Shown here: positions 7,075-16,109 of the stretch, piece after piece | How positions within the stretch are numbered: position 1 is the stretch's first letter | How the letters are laid out: every line of letters begins with the position of its first letter | Source of the DNA: Sediminimonas sp. | GTDB lineage: Bacteria; Pseudomonadota; Alphaproteobacteria; Rhodobacterales; Rhodobacteraceae | NCBI RefSeq assembly: GCF_024637375.1 | Contig: NZ_JAGXFK010000097.1 | Span: 1-43,233, forward strand | Direction: 5' to 3' | Length of the DNA: 43,233 nt | Notes under the pieces: generated by a model | Told to the model about the DNA's origin: nothing | What the model saw: the letters and a program-made list of their open reading frames with translations, nothing else | Databases searched by the model: none | Translations under genes and position numbers: made by a program

Positions 7075-7875
7075 ATGGCGCACGAGAAAAACCACGACTA
7101 TCACATACTGACCCCCTCCATCTGGCCGTTCCTCGGTGCATTGGCGGGTTTCGTCATGCTTTTCGGGGCGGTGCTGTTCATGCGCGACGGCATGCCGTGG
7201 ATGTTCCTGATCGGGTTCGCCGGCGTGCTTTACGTCATGTTCGGCTGGTGGTCGGACGTGATCGCCGAGGCGCAGGTCGGCGACCACACGCCGGTGGTGC
7301 GCATCGGGCTGCGCTACGGGTTTGTCCTGTTCATCATGTCCGAGATCATGTTCTTCGCGGCGTGGTTCTGGACCTTCTTCAAGCATGCGCTCTATCCAAT
7401 GGGGCCGCTCAGCCCCATCAAGGACGGGCAATGGCCGCCGGCGGGGATCGAGACCTTCGACCCCTGGCACCTGCCGCTGATCAACACGCTGATCCTGCTG
7501 TGTTCGGGGGCGGCGGCGACCTGGGCACACCATGCGCTGGTGCATGAAAACAACCGCAAGGACATGAAAACCGGTCTTGCCATCGCGATCGTGCTGGGCA
7601 TCCTTTTCACCGTCTTCCAGGCCTACGAATACAGCCACGCGGCGTTCGGCTTTGCCGGAAACATCTACGGCGCGACCTTCTTCATGGCCACCGGGTTTCA
7701 CGGCGCGCACGTCATCATCGGCACGATCTTTCTGCTGGTGTGCCTGATTCGGGCGCAGCGGGGCCATTTCACCCCCGAACGCCATGTGGGCTTCGAGGCG
7801 GCGGCCTGGTACTGGCACTTCGTCGACGTGGTCTGGCTGTTCCTGTTCGCCGCGATCTACATCTGGGGCGGTTGA
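7075..7875 (+). CDS. ctaE: Cytochrome c oxidase subunit III
   Basis: This encodes 266 residues with seven predicted membrane helices, the normal layout for subunit III. Recognisable blocks are [16 protein letters not shown] near the N-terminus, [20 protein letters not shown] (with the conserved Glu in the membrane), the [20 protein letters not shown] helix, [25 protein letters not shown] and the final [14 protein letters not shown]. Subunit III stabilises subunit I and helps proton uptake. The gene lies 28 bp after ctaG. A GC hairpin with T-rich flank follows, before SURF1. Confidence 0.96.
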   Translation: MAHEKNHDYHILTPSIWPFLGALAGFVMLFGAVLFMRDGMPWMFLIGFAGVLYVMFGWWSDVIAEAQVGDHTPVVRIGLRYGFVLFIMSEIMFFAAWFWTFFKHALYPMGPLSPIKDGQWPPAGIETFDPWHLPLINTLILLCSGAAATWAHHALVHENNRKDMKTGLAIAIVLGILFTVFQAYEYSHAAFGFAGNIYGATFFMATGFHGAHVIIGTIFLLVCLIRAQRGHFTPERHVGFEAAAWYWHFVDVVWLFLFAAIYIWGG

Positions 7876-7952
7876 CCGTCATCGCATGTGTCGCCGCGGC
7901 GGCTTCGGCCTGTTTGCGGTTGAAAAAGGCCGGACAAGAGGCAAAAAGGCGG

Positions 7953-7987
7953 GGCGCGCGATTTTCGCGCGCCTCGGCCGTTTTCAG
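7953..7987 (+). terminator. Possible attenuator hairpin between ctaE and SURF1
   Basis: GGCGCGCGA (7953-7961) and TCGCGCGCC (7965-7973) form a perfect 9-bp stem with a TTT loop, followed about 8 bases later by TTTTC. The T-run is displaced from the stem, so termination would be partial. SURF1 starts 12 bp further on, so the structure would set the ratio of ctaE to downstream transcription. Confidence 0.4.
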
Positions 7988-7998
7988 GGGGCTGTCGG

Positions 7999-8685
7999 TT
8001 GAAGCGCATTGTGATCCCGTTGATCTTTGGCCTTGCCGGTGCGGCGGTGCTCGTTGCCCTGGGTGTCTGGCAGATGCAGCGCCTTGCCTGGAAAGAAGGC
8101 GTGCTGGCCGAAATCGACGCGCGGATCGCGGCACCGCCCGAGGCGCTGCCGGCAACGCCCGAGATGGGGCGAGACCGCTACCGCCCGGTCAGGGTGCGCG
8201 GGGAATTGACGGGCGACCCGCTGCGCGTGCTGGTCAGCCGCAAGCAGATCGGCGCCGGATACCGCATCATCGCACCCTTCGTTTCCGGGGGCGGCCGGCG
8301 CATCATGGTGGACCTGGGGTTCATCCCCACCGATGCCGAACCGGCCGAGATCGACGGGCGCCGCGTGGACATCACCGGCAACCTGCACTGGCCCGACGAG
8401 GTTGACGACTTCACCCCCGCGCCCGATATGGATGCCGGCATCTGGTTCGCCCGCGACGTGCCGGCGATGGCTGCGCGGCTCGATACCGAGCCGGTTCTGG
8501 TGATCGCGCGCACCGTCAGCCCGCCGATGGCGCGGGTCGAGCCGCTGCCGGTGGATACATCCGCCATCCCCAACGATCACCTGGGCTACGCGGTGACGTG
8601 GTTCTTGCTGGCCGTTGTCTGGCTGGCGATGACCTGGGCGCTGATCCGGCGCGGCAGGCAAGGCATGAAAGGCAGGACGACGTGA
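7999..8685 (+). CDS. SURF1 family oxidase assembly protein
   Basis: This encodes 228 residues. SURF1 proteins help assemble the heme a3 site of cytochrome oxidase in the inner membrane. The protein has an N-terminal helix (about 4-22) followed by the signature GVWQMQRLAWKEG, a periplasmic domain, and a C-terminal helix (about 195-215, YAVTWFLLAVVWLAMTWAL). The start is a TTG at 7999, chosen because CAGGGGG lies 8 bases upstream and no ATG exists near the hydrophobic segment. Its TGA stop overlaps the GTG start of thrC, so oxidase assembly and threonine synthesis are joined at the translational level. Confidence 0.92.
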   Translation: MKRIVIPLIFGLAGAAVLVALGVWQMQRLAWKEGVLAEIDARIAAPPEALPATPEMGRDRYRPVRVRGELTGDPLRVLVSRKQIGAGYRIIAPFVSGGGRRIMVDLGFIPTDAEPAEIDGRRVDITGNLHWPDEVDDFTPAPDMDAGIWFARDVPAMAARLDTEPVLVIARTVSPPMARVEPLPVDTSAIPNDHLGYAVTWFLLAVVWLAMTWALIRRGRQGMKGRTT

Positions 8686-10070
8686 AATACATCTCGACGC
8701 GCGGCAGGGCGCCGGTTCTCGATTTCGAAGCAGCCATGCTTACCGGGCTGGCGCGCGATGGCGGGCTTTACCTGCCGCAGTCGCTGCCGCGCTGGTCGGC
8801 GGCCGATATCGCCGCGCTGGCGGGCCTGCCCTACGAGGAAGCGGCGTACCGCGTCATGCGCCCCTTCGTCGGCGACAGTTTCAGCGACGGCGAACTGCGC
8901 GGGATCATCGAACGCGCCTATGCCGGCTTTGGCCATGCCGCCCGCGCGCCGCTGGTGCAACTGGGGTCGGGCCATTTCCTGCTGGAGCTGTTCCACGGCC
9001 CGACGCTGGCGTTCAAGGATTTCGCCATGCAGCTTATCGGCCAGATGTTCGAGGCGGCGCTGACGCGCTCGGGCCGGCGGGTGTGCATCGTGGGCGCGAC
9101 ATCGGGCGATACCGGCTCGGCCGCGATCGAGGCGTTTCGCGGCCTCGACGCGGTGGACGTGTTCATCCTCTTCCCGCATGGCCGCGTCAGCGAGGTGCAG
9201 CGCCGCCAGATGACCACGCCGACCGAGGCCAACGTGCACGCGCTGGCCATCGACGGCCATTTCGACGATGCGCAGGCGCGCGTGAAGGACATGTTCAACG
9301 ATTTCTCCTTCCGCGACGAAGTGAACCTTGCCGGTGTCAACAGCATCAACTGGGCGCGGGTGCTGGCGCAGGTGGTCTACTACTTCACCGCCGCCGTTTC
9401 CCTGGGCGCACCGCATCGCAAGGTCAGCTTCACGGTGCCCACCGGCAATTTCGGCGACGTGTTCGCGGGCTACATCGCCCGGGCGATGGGGCTTCCGATC
9501 GACCGACTGGTGGTGGCGACCAACCGCAACGACATCCTGCACCGCTGCTTGCAGAGCGGCGATTACCGCCTCGAAGGCGTGGCGCCCACGATCAGCCCGT
9601 CGATGGACATCCAGGTCAGTTCGAATTTCGAACGCGCGCTGTTCTACGCCTACGGGCAGGACGGCGCCGTGGTGTCGCGGGTGATGGACGAGCTGAACAC
9701 CGGCGGTTTCCATGTCAGCCAGGGCGCGCTGGAGGCGCTGCGCGAGGTGTTCGACTCGGGCAGCGTGGGTGAGGACGAGACCCTTCGCACCATCGCTGCC
9801 ACCCATGCCGCCACCGGCGAGGTGCTGTGCCCGCATACCGCCGTGGGCGTCAACGTGGCCGAGCGTCTGCGCGATCCGGCCACGCCGATGGTCACGCTGG
9901 CCACGGCGCACCCGGCCAAGTTTCCCGATGCGGTCGAACAGGCCACCGGCCAGCGCCCGTCACTGCCTCCGCGCATGGCCGATCTGTTCGAGAAGCCCGA
10001 GCGGGTAAGCCGCGTGGACAACGACCTTTCGGCCATCGAGGCCCTGATCAGAGAGCGGACTGCCCAATGA
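8682..10070 (+). CDS. thrC: Threonine synthase
   Basis: This encodes 462 residues from GTG 8682. The PLP enzyme converts O-phosphohomoserine to threonine. N-terminal MKYISTRGRAPVLDF and GLARDGGLYLP are typical of the long (fold-type II, bacterial/yeast) threonine synthases. The PLP lysine is Lys112 in LFHGPTLAFKDFAMQ, and the phosphate loop is ATSGDTGSAAIEAF. The GTG start is chosen because the conserved N-terminus begins there and the codon overlaps the SURF1 stop (GTGA). The 3' end overlaps the ATG of the M16 peptidase gene (AATGA). The gene lies in the same order in related bacteria, as I recall. Confidence 0.96.
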   Translation: MKYISTRGRAPVLDFEAAMLTGLARDGGLYLPQSLPRWSAADIAALAGLPYEEAAYRVMRPFVGDSFSDGELRGIIERAYAGFGHAARAPLVQLGSGHFLLELFHGPTLAFKDFAMQLIGQMFEAALTRSGRRVCIVGATSGDTGSAAIEAFRGLDAVDVFILFPHGRVSEVQRRQMTTPTEANVHALAIDGHFDDAQARVKDMFNDFSFRDEVNLAGVNSINWARVLAQVVYYFTAAVSLGAPHRKVSFTVPTGNFGDVFAGYIARAMGLPIDRLVVATNRNDILHRCLQSGDYRLEGVAPTISPSMDIQVSSNFERALFYAYGQDGAVVSRVMDELNTGGFHVSQGALEALREVFDSGSVGEDETLRTIAATHAATGEVLCPHTAVGVNVAERLRDPATPMVTLATAHPAKFPDAVEQATGQRPSLPPRMADLFEKPERVSRVDNDLSAIEALIRERTAQ

Positions 10071-11329
10071 CCGTGCGCATAACCACCCTGTCCAATGGCT
10101 TTCGCGTCGTCACCGAACACATGCCGGGCCTGGAATCGGCGGCGCTCGGCGTCTGGGTGCTGTCGGGCGGGCGTCACGAGCAGGCCGATGAAAACGGCAT
10201 CGCGCATTTCCTGGAACACATGGCGTTCAAGGGCACCGCGCGCCGCAACGCCGTGCAGATCGCCGAGGCGATCGAGGACGTGGGCGGCTACATGAATGCC
10301 TATACCTCGCGCGAGGCGACGGCCTATTACGCGCGGGTGTTGCGCGCCGATGTGCCGCTGGCGCTGGACGTGATCGGCGACATCGTCCTGAACTCGGTGT
10401 TCGATGCGCGCGAGATCGAGCTGGAGCGCGGCGTGATCCTGCAGGAGATCGGGCAGGCGGCCGATACCCCCGACGACATCATCTTCGACTGGTTGCAGGA
10501 ACGCGCCTACCCCGGTCAGCCGCTGGGGCGCCCGATCTTGGGACCGGCCGAGCGCGTGCGCGGTTTCGGCCGCGACGACCTGGCCGGGTTCGTCAGCCGC
10601 CACTACGGCCCCGGCAACATGATCCTGGCGGCCGCGGGTGCGGTCGATCACGACGACCTGGCGCGGCGCGCCGAGGCGACGTTCGGCGCGCTGCCCGCCG
10701 TTTCGGTGCCGGTGCAGGAACACGCGGCGTTTTCGGGCGGTGAATTGCGGGTGGAAAAGGCGCTGGAACAGGCGCATTTCGCGATGGCCTTCGAAGGGCC
10801 GTCGATCACCGCGCCCGACATCCAGACCGCGCAGGTGCTTGGGGCCGCGTTTGGCGGCGGCATGTCCAGCCGCCTGTTCCAGGAACTGCGCGAACGGCGC
10901 GGCCTATGCTACACCATCTTCGCGCAGGCGGGTGCGTTTTCCGACACCGGCATGATGACGCTGTACGCCGGCACCTCGGCCGACCAGATCGGCGATCTGG
11001 TGGGCATCACGCTGGACGAGATGAAGCGCGCCGCCGACGACATGAGCGAAGCCGAGCTGGCCCGCGCCCGCGCGCAGCTCAAGGCCGGGTTGCTGATGGG
11101 GTTGGAGAGCCCCTCGAACCGGGCCGAGCGGCTGGCGCGGCTGTTGCAGATTCGCGGCCGGGTGCCGCCGCCCGAGGAGGTCGTCGCCGAAATCGACGCG
11201 GTCACCGTGGCCGGGGTGCGCGACATGGCCGGGCGCATGGCGACCGAGGCGCCGAGTGCGCTGGCGCTTTACGGCCCCGTGGCCAAGGCGCCCGATTGGC
11301 AGACGCTGCAAGACCGGCGCGCCGCCTGA
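10067..11329 (+). CDS. M16 family zinc peptidase (processing-peptidase-like)
   Basis: This encodes 420 residues from ATG 10067. The inverted zinc motif HxxEH is intact (HFLEH, His47, Glu50, His51), and Glu127 lies 75 residues after it in ELERGVILQEI, the expected third ligand. The C-terminal half includes the substrate-contact FGGGMSSRLFQELRERRGLCY. This matches the single-chain bacterial peptidases related to the beta subunit of mitochondrial processing peptidase. Substrates in bacteria are mostly unknown; no signal peptide is seen, so the protein is probably cytoplasmic. Start and stop both overlap neighbouring genes, showing a tight operon. Confidence 0.93.
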   Translation: MTVRITTLSNGFRVVTEHMPGLESAALGVWVLSGGRHEQADENGIAHFLEHMAFKGTARRNAVQIAEAIEDVGGYMNAYTSREATAYYARVLRADVPLALDVIGDIVLNSVFDAREIELERGVILQEIGQAADTPDDIIFDWLQERAYPGQPLGRPILGPAERVRGFGRDDLAGFVSRHYGPGNMILAAAGAVDHDDLARRAEATFGALPAVSVPVQEHAAFSGGELRVEKALEQAHFAMAFEGPSITAPDIQTAQVLGAAFGGGMSSRLFQELRERRGLCYTIFAQAGAFSDTGMMTLYAGTSADQIGDLVGITLDEMKRAADDMSEAELARARAQLKAGLLMGLESPSNRAERLARLLQIRGRVPPPEEVVAEIDAVTVAGVRDMAGRMATEAPSALALYGPVAKAPDWQTLQDRRAA

Positions 11330-11913
11330 TGCTGCGGCTGCGGCGAAAGATGCGCATCGAGACCGAGCGTCTGTCCCTGCGCACGCCGCTGCACGCCGAT
11401 TTCCGCGCCTGGACATCGCTGCGCCGCGAAAGCGCCGATTTCCTTACCCCGTGGGAGCCAAGCTGGGCCGCCGATCACCTGTCGCGGCGGGCGTTTTCCA
11501 ACCGCGTCTACTGGGCCAGCCGGTCGGTCGCGGCGGGCACCGCGATGCCGCTTTTCCTGATCCGGCGCACCGACGAGGCGCTGCTGGGTGCGATCACGCT
11601 TGACAATATCCGCCGCGGGCCGGCGCAGGCGGGCACGCTGGGGTACTGGATCGGGCAGCCGCACGCGCGCCAGGGCTACATGCGCGAGGCGATCGAGGCG
11701 GTCGTCCACCACGCCTTTCACCGGCTCGACGTGAGCCGGGTCGAGGCCGCCTGCCTGCCCGAGAACGCCGCCTCGCGCGGGGTGCTTGAGCGGTGCGGAT
11801 TCAAGTACGAGGGCGTCGCGCAAAGCTACCTGCAGATCGACGGGCGCTGGCGCACGCATGTGCTTTATGCCGCGCTGCGGCCCGACCGGCGCGGCCGCAC
11901 CGACGCCCGCTGA
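11329..11913 (+). CDS. GNAT acetyltransferase, RimJ-like
   Basis: This encodes 194 residues beginning at the ATG that overlaps the TGA of the M16 peptidase gene. It has the layout of ribosomal-protein/N-terminal acetyltransferases: ETERLSLRTPLHADF at the N-terminus, the acetyl-CoA loop region around GYWIGQPHARQGYMREA, and ENAASRGVLERCGFKYEG near the C-terminus. In RimJ-type enzymes the target is an N-terminal amine of a ribosomal or other protein; the actual substrate here is not predictable. The tail after about residue 180 is arginine-rich. It is the last gene of the overlapping SURF1-thrC-M16 chain. Confidence 0.9.
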   Translation: MLRLRRKMRIETERLSLRTPLHADFRAWTSLRRESADFLTPWEPSWAADHLSRRAFSNRVYWASRSVAAGTAMPLFLIRRTDEALLGAITLDNIRRGPAQAGTLGYWIGQPHARQGYMREAIEAVVHHAFHRLDVSRVEAACLPENAASRGVLERCGFKYEGVAQSYLQIDGRWRTHVLYAALRPDRRGRTDAR

Positions 11914-11950
11914 GCATGGTGCGCCGCTGGACGCGCGCGCCGGGCGTGCT

Positions 11951-13378
11951 ATGACCGCACCCATGGCCCTGAACCCCGTCACCCCCGCCCTGGTCGCGGC
12001 GCTGCGCGCCGAACTGCCCGCCGCCGCGCTGCGCGAGGCGGCGCCGCACTACCTGGAAGAGCCGCGCGGCCGCTGGACCGGGCAGGCGGGGCTGGTGGTT
12101 GCGCCGGGCTCGACCGCGGACGTGGCGCTGGTCATGCGCCACGCGCACGCCGCGCGGGTGCCGGTGGTGCCCTATGGTGGCGGCACCGGGCTGGTGGGCG
12201 GGCAGGTCATGCCCGAGGGGCCGGCGCCGTTGCTGCTGTCGTTGGAACGCATGCAGGCGGTGCGCGGCATCTGGCCCGACGAGAACGTGATCGCGGTCGA
12301 GGCCGGCGCGATCCTGTCGGACATCCACGACGCCGCCGCGGGCGCGGGCCGGCTGTTTCCGCTGAGCATTGCCGCCAAGGGATCGGCGCGGATTGGCGGC
12401 AACCTGGCCACCAACGCCGGCGGCTCGAACGTGCTGCGCTACGGCAATGCGCGCGAGCTGTGCCTGGGGCTGGAGGCGGTGCTGCCGGACGGGCGCGTAT
12501 GGAACGGGCTGTCGCGGTTGCGCAAGGACAACACCGGCTATGACCTGCGCGATCTGTTCATCGGTTCCGAGGGTACGCTGGGGGTCATCACCGCGGCCAG
12601 CCTCAAGCTGTTCGCGCCGCCTGCGTCCGAGGGGTGTGCGCTGCTGGTCGTGCCCGGCCCGGCCGAGGCGCTGCGCCTGCTGGCGATGGCGCGGGCCCGC
12701 ATGGGCGAAGGGATCAGCGCCTTTGAACTCATCCACCGGCAGGGGCTGGATTTCCTGGCGGAAACGCTGCCCCGGGTGCGTCAGCCCTTTGCCACGCCGC
12801 CCGAATGGACGGTGCTGGTCGATGTCGGGCTTGCCCGCGGGCTGGACCCGGCCGAGGCGCTGGAAGGGCTTTTTGCCGAGGCCCATGGTGCCGGGCTGGT
12901 CAGCGACGGCGTGATCGCGCAAAGCCGGGCGCAGCGCGATGATTTCTGGGCCGTGCGCGAACAGATCCCCGAGGCCAACCGCCGCATCGGGTCGGTGTCC
13001 AGCCACGACATATCGCTGCCCCTGGGGGCGATCGCGGATTTCATCGCGCGCGGGCATGCGGCCATTGCCGCGATCGGGGACTTTCGCATCAATTGTTTCG
13101 GTCACCTGGGCGACGGCAACCTGCATTACAACGTCTTTCCGATACCGGGACACAGCCGCGCCGATCACGCGCACCAGCGCGACCGGGTCAAGCGCACGGT
13201 GCATGATCTGGTGCATGAAATGGGCGGATCGGTCAGCGCCGAACACGGTATCGGGCGGCTCAAGGTGGGCGATCTCGAACGCTACGGCGATCCGGTCAAG
13301 CTGGATCTGATGCGCAGCCTCAAGGCGGCGCTCGACCCGGCCGGCATCATGAACCCCGGCGCGGTGCTGCGCGGCTGA
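11951..13378 (+). CDS. FAD-linked D-2-hydroxyacid dehydrogenase (D-lactate/2-hydroxyglutarate type)
   Basis: This encodes 475 residues from ATG 11951; a second ATG at 11963 is also possible. It belongs to the vanillyl-alcohol-oxidase/PCMH FAD family (GlcD and D2HGDH relatives). The FAD pyrophosphate loop is PYGGGTGLVGGQ, followed by KGSARIGGNLATNAGGSNVLRYG-type sequence and RKDNTGYDLRDLFIGSEGTLG. The C-terminal FAD-oxidase domain ends with the conserved FGHLGDGNLHYN metal/substrate motif and SAEHGIGRLK. Likely reaction is oxidation of D-lactate, D-2-hydroxyglutarate or a similar acid to the 2-oxoacid, with electrons passed to an electron-transfer protein. The exact substrate cannot be read from sequence. 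It is convergent with apt. Confidence 0.9.
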   Translation: MTAPMALNPVTPALVAALRAELPAAALREAAPHYLEEPRGRWTGQAGLVVAPGSTADVALVMRHAHAARVPVVPYGGGTGLVGGQVMPEGPAPLLLSLERMQAVRGIWPDENVIAVEAGAILSDIHDAAAGAGRLFPLSIAAKGSARIGGNLATNAGGSNVLRYGNARELCLGLEAVLPDGRVWNGLSRLRKDNTGYDLRDLFIGSEGTLGVITAASLKLFAPPASEGCALLVVPGPAEALRLLAMARARMGEGISAFELIHRQGLDFLAETLPRVRQPFATPPEWTVLVDVGLARGLDPAEALEGLFAEAHGAGLVSDGVIAQSRAQRDDFWAVREQIPEANRRIGSVSSHDISLPLGAIADFIARGHAAIAAIGDFRINCFGHLGDGNLHYNVFPIPGHSRADHAHQRDRVKRTVHDLVHEMGGSVSAEHGIGRLKVGDLERYGDPVKLDLMRSLKAALDPAGIMNPGAVLRG

Positions 13379-13388
13379 GCCGGCGGGG

Positions 13389-13922
13389 TCAGTCGCCCTC
13401 GAAGGCGCAAAGCGTGTGCACGTCCATGCCCATGGCATGCAGTGCCGCGCGCCCGCCCAGGTCGGGCAAATCGACGATGAACGCGCAGCCGACGATGTCG
13501 CCGCCCAGCCGTTCGATCAGGCGAATGCCGGCGCGCGCCGTGCCGCCGGTGGCCAGCAGGTCATCGACCAGCAGCACCGTCTCGCCCGGGGCGATGGCGT
13601 CGTCATGCAGCTCGATCACCGCCTCGCCGTATTCCAGCGCATAGTCCTCGCTGATCACCGTGCCGGGCAGCTTGCCCTTCTTGCGGATCGGCACGAAGCC
13701 GGTGCCCAGTTGATGCGCCACCGCGCCGCCCAGGATGAAGCCGCGCGCCTCCAGCCCGGCGACCTTGTCGATGCGCTTGCCGGCATAGGGGTGCAGCATC
13801 TGGTCAACCGCCATGCGAAACCCGCGCGGGTCGGCGAACAGCGTGGTCACGTCGCGGAACATGACCCCCTCGCGGGGGAAATCGACGATGGTGCGGATGT
13901 AATCGCGGACGGTCTTGTTCAA
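13389..13922 (-). CDS. apt: Adenine phosphoribosyltransferase
   Basis: This encodes 177 residues, normal length. The enzyme makes AMP from adenine and PRPP in the cytoplasm. N-terminal [20 protein letters not shown] and the PRPP-binding loop [16 protein letters not shown] (Asp120, Asp121) are diagnostic, together with [14 protein letters not shown] and RKKGKLPG. It is transcribed in the same direction as mtnP (methylthioadenosine phosphorylase), with one small membrane-protein gene between, so adenine released by MtnP can be reused directly. Its stop is 10 bp from the stop of the convergent FAD oxidase gene. Confidence 0.96.
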   Translation of the reverse strand: MNKTVRDYIRTIVDFPREGVMFRDVTTLFADPRGFRMAVDQMLHPYAGKRIDKVAGLEARGFILGGAVAHQLGTGFVPIRKKGKLPGTVISEDYALEYGEAVIELHDDAIAPGETVLLVDDLLATGGTARAGIRLIERLGGDIVGCAFIVDLPDLGGRAALHAMGMDVHTLCAFEGD

Positions 13923-14015
13923 GGGGGCCTCCGGGTGCGTCTGCGCGGTTGCGGCGGTCCCCGCATAGGCCAGCCGGCGCGCGAGGGCAAGCTTGCCGCC
14001 CGCTCGTGGCCCCGC

Positions 14016-14405
14016 TCATTGGCGCATGGGGGCAAAGCGGTAGTGCGCCACCCCGTCGGCCAGCGTGTTGATGCCCCACAGCAGGATCGCGAAGGCGCCG
14101 ACGCAAACCAGGAAGTTCACCGCCGATTGCAGCAGCCGCTGCCATGTCGGGGCGGTTTCAGGCACCAGCGGGATTTCCGGGCGCAGCAACAGCCGCGAGG
14201 CGATGTAGCCGAACAGCAATGCCGCCAGGGCCCAATGGATCACGTCGTAGGCCCGGCCATGCGCGGTTACCGACAGGTAGCGCGCCAGCCCGACCATCAG
14301 GCTCCAGCGGATGACGTGGAAGGCTTCCTCGGTGAACGCCTCGAAGCGGCGCCCCATGCGATGGCGCCAGGCCTGGTCGGTGATATTGGCCGAAAGGCGT
14401 TTCAT
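14016..14405 (-). CDS. Small two-helix membrane protein, unknown function
   Basis: This encodes 129 residues from the ATG at 14405. Further upstream in-frame codons exist, but the sequence from MKRLSANITDQAW onward is the coherent protein. It has two clear membrane helices (about 56-74 and 94-114) and a third, weaker hydrophobic stretch (about 30-43), with an amphipathic N-terminus (WRHRMGRRFEAFTEEAF) that is probably cytoplasmic. I do not recognise the family. It sits between mtnP and apt on the same strand, about 90 bp from each, suggesting co-transcription; a link to purine or thioadenosine transport is only a guess. Confidence 0.7.
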   Translation of the reverse strand: MKRLSANITDQAWRHRMGRRFEAFTEEAFHVIRWSLMVGLARYLSVTAHGRAYDVIHWALAALLFGYIASRLLLRPEIPLVPETAPTWQRLLQSAVNFLVCVGAFAILLWGINTLADGVAHYRFAPMRQ

Positions 14406-14496
14406 GCCCCGGTGATGCTCCGTGGCGGCGCCCGCGTCCAGCGGCGGCTGCACCGCCTCGCGCGGGCGTGCGCGAACGTGATCGCGGGCGCCCGCG

Positions 14497-15369
14497 TTAT
14501 TCCAGAACGCGGCCCGCCACGGCGTCGAGCCGCGCCAGCAGTTCCGGGTCGCGCTTGTCGGGCGCCGTCAGCAGCGCGTAGTCCAGCGCCCGGTCGCAGC
14601 CATGCGGGCAGGGTGCACGGCCGGGCCCCAGCAGCGCCGGTAGCCGTGACACCAGTGCGCGGCCCTTGTCGGCGTTGGCGCTCAGGGTGGCGATGATCTG
14701 GCCGATGTCCACCTCGCCGTGGTCGGGGTGCCAGCTGTCGTAATCGGTGATCATGGCCACGGTGGCATAGCAAAGCTCGGCCTCGCGGGCGAGCTTGGCC
14801 TCGGGCATGCCGGTCATGCCGATCACGTCGGCGCCCCAGGATTCGCGGTACATGCGCGATTCGGCCAGGGTGGAGAACTGCGGCCCTTCCATGGCCAGGT
14901 AGGTGCCGGCCTCGTGCACGCGGATGCCGGCGTCGCGCGCCGCCGCGATGCAGGCCGCCGACAGGCGCTTGCAGGTCGGGCTGGCCATGCTGACATGGCC
15001 GACGCAGCCGGCGCCGAAGAAGCTTTTCTCGCGGGCGAAGGTACGGTCGATGAACTGGTCGACGATGACGAAATCGCCCGGCGCCATATGTTCGCGGAAC
15101 GACCCGCAGGCGCTGACGCTGATCACGTCGGTCACCCCCAGCCGCTTGAGCGCGTCGATATTGGCGCGGTAGGGCACCGAGGACGGCGAATGCACATGCC
15201 CGCGCCCGTGGCGGGGCAGAAAGGCCATCTTCACGCCGTCCAGCCGCCCGGTCAGGACCTGGTCCGAGGGCGCTCCCCACGGCGTTTCGACCGTGACCCA
15301 TTCGGCGGTTTCCAGCCCCTCGATCTCATACAGGCCCGAGCCGCCGATAACCCCGATGCAGGTGTCCAT
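14497..15369 (-). CDS. mtnP: S-methyl-5'-thioadenosine phosphorylase
   Basis: This encodes 290 residues from ATG 15369 (GAGGAAA upstream on the minus strand). The enzyme splits methylthioadenosine with phosphate into adenine and methylthioribose-1-phosphate. Family features are CIGVIGGSGLYEIEG at the N-terminus, FLPRHGRGH (phosphate binding), YRANIDALKRLGV with VSACGSF, and the purine-site stretch EGPQFSTLAESRMYR and DVIGMTGMPEAKLAREAELCY. This is the MTA type and not the general purine nucleoside phosphorylase. It heads a minus-strand group with the small membrane protein and apt. Confidence 0.95.
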   Translation of the reverse strand: MDTCIGVIGGSGLYEIEGLETAEWVTVETPWGAPSDQVLTGRLDGVKMAFLPRHGRGHVHSPSSVPYRANIDALKRLGVTDVISVSACGSFREHMAPGDFVIVDQFIDRTFAREKSFFGAGCVGHVSMASPTCKRLSAACIAAARDAGIRVHEAGTYLAMEGPQFSTLAESRMYRESWGADVIGMTGMPEAKLAREAELCYATVAMITDYDSWHPDHGEVDIGQIIATLSANADKGRALVSRLPALLGPGRAPCPHGCDRALDYALLTAPDKRDPELLARLDAVAGRVLE

Positions 15370-15450
15370 GCCGTCGTTTCCTCTTGCAGTTTCGCGTCGG
15401 CAAAGTCTTGGGCGAAAGCCGTGCAAGGCACAAGGCCCGGCCGCGGCCGC

Positions 15451-16056
15451 TCAGTCGTCGGGGCGCGACAGGGTGAACAGCCGGTCGATCACCGTGTAAT
15501 CGCGGTAACCCAGCCGCGACAACGGCCGGTAGCGGGTGATGTCGAACAGCCCGTCACGCAGGCAGTCGTCGCGCATGTAGACGCCGGTGACCTCGCCCAG
15601 GACCATGAAGTTGCTGTCGCCTTCCAGCGCCACGATCTGCGTCATCCGGCATTCCAGGGCCGCCGGCACACCGGCCACGCGCGCGCAGGAGATGGTTTCG
15701 CATTCGACCTTGTCCAACCCGGCATGGGCGAATTCGTCGGTGTCGCCGGGCAGGGTGGCCGATGAGGCGTTCATGGCATGGCGCATCTCGAAGCCCACGA
15801 TGTTGCAGCAAAACACCCCCGTCTCGCGGATGTTGGCGACCGAATCCTTGGTGCCGTCGCGGTCGGGCTTGACCCCGGTCGAGGCGAACATGACCTGCGG
15901 CGGCGTATAGGCCACCGCATTGAAGAACGAATAGGGCGCCAGGTTGTCGTGCCCATCCGCGCCGCGGCTGGAAATCCAGCCGATCGGGCGCGGGGTGACG
16001 ATGGCGTTGAACGGGTTGTGCGGCAGGCCGTGGCCGTCGCGGGGCTGGTAGAACAT
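15451..16056 (-). CDS. Flavin reductase-like (FMN-binding split-barrel) protein
   Basis: This encodes 201 residues. The sequence has the DIM6/NTAB flavin reductase-like pattern: AIVTPRPIGWISSRGADGHDN near the N-terminus, then NLAPYSFFNAVAYTPPQVMFAS, and TGVFCCNIVGFEMRHAMN. Such proteins bind FMN and reduce it with NAD(P)H, or act as flavin-binding partners of monooxygenases; no partner gene is nearby. It is cytoplasmic by composition. It is 80 bp downstream of mtnP's start region on the same strand and is divergent from a GNAT gene, with a CCTAGC-N5-GCTAGG repeat between them. Confidence 0.85.
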   Translation of the reverse strand: MFYQPRDGHGLPHNPFNAIVTPRPIGWISSRGADGHDNLAPYSFFNAVAYTPPQVMFASTGVKPDRDGTKDSVANIRETGVFCCNIVGFEMRHAMNASSATLPGDTDEFAHAGLDKVECETISCARVAGVPAALECRMTQIVALEGDSNFMVLGEVTGVYMRDDCLRDGLFDITRYRPLSRLGYRDYTVIDRLFTLSRPDD

Positions 16057-16109
16057 GCGATATCTTTCCTGGTCGGCCGCAAGCGGCGCGCGTTTGGTTT
16101 GTTATCAGA

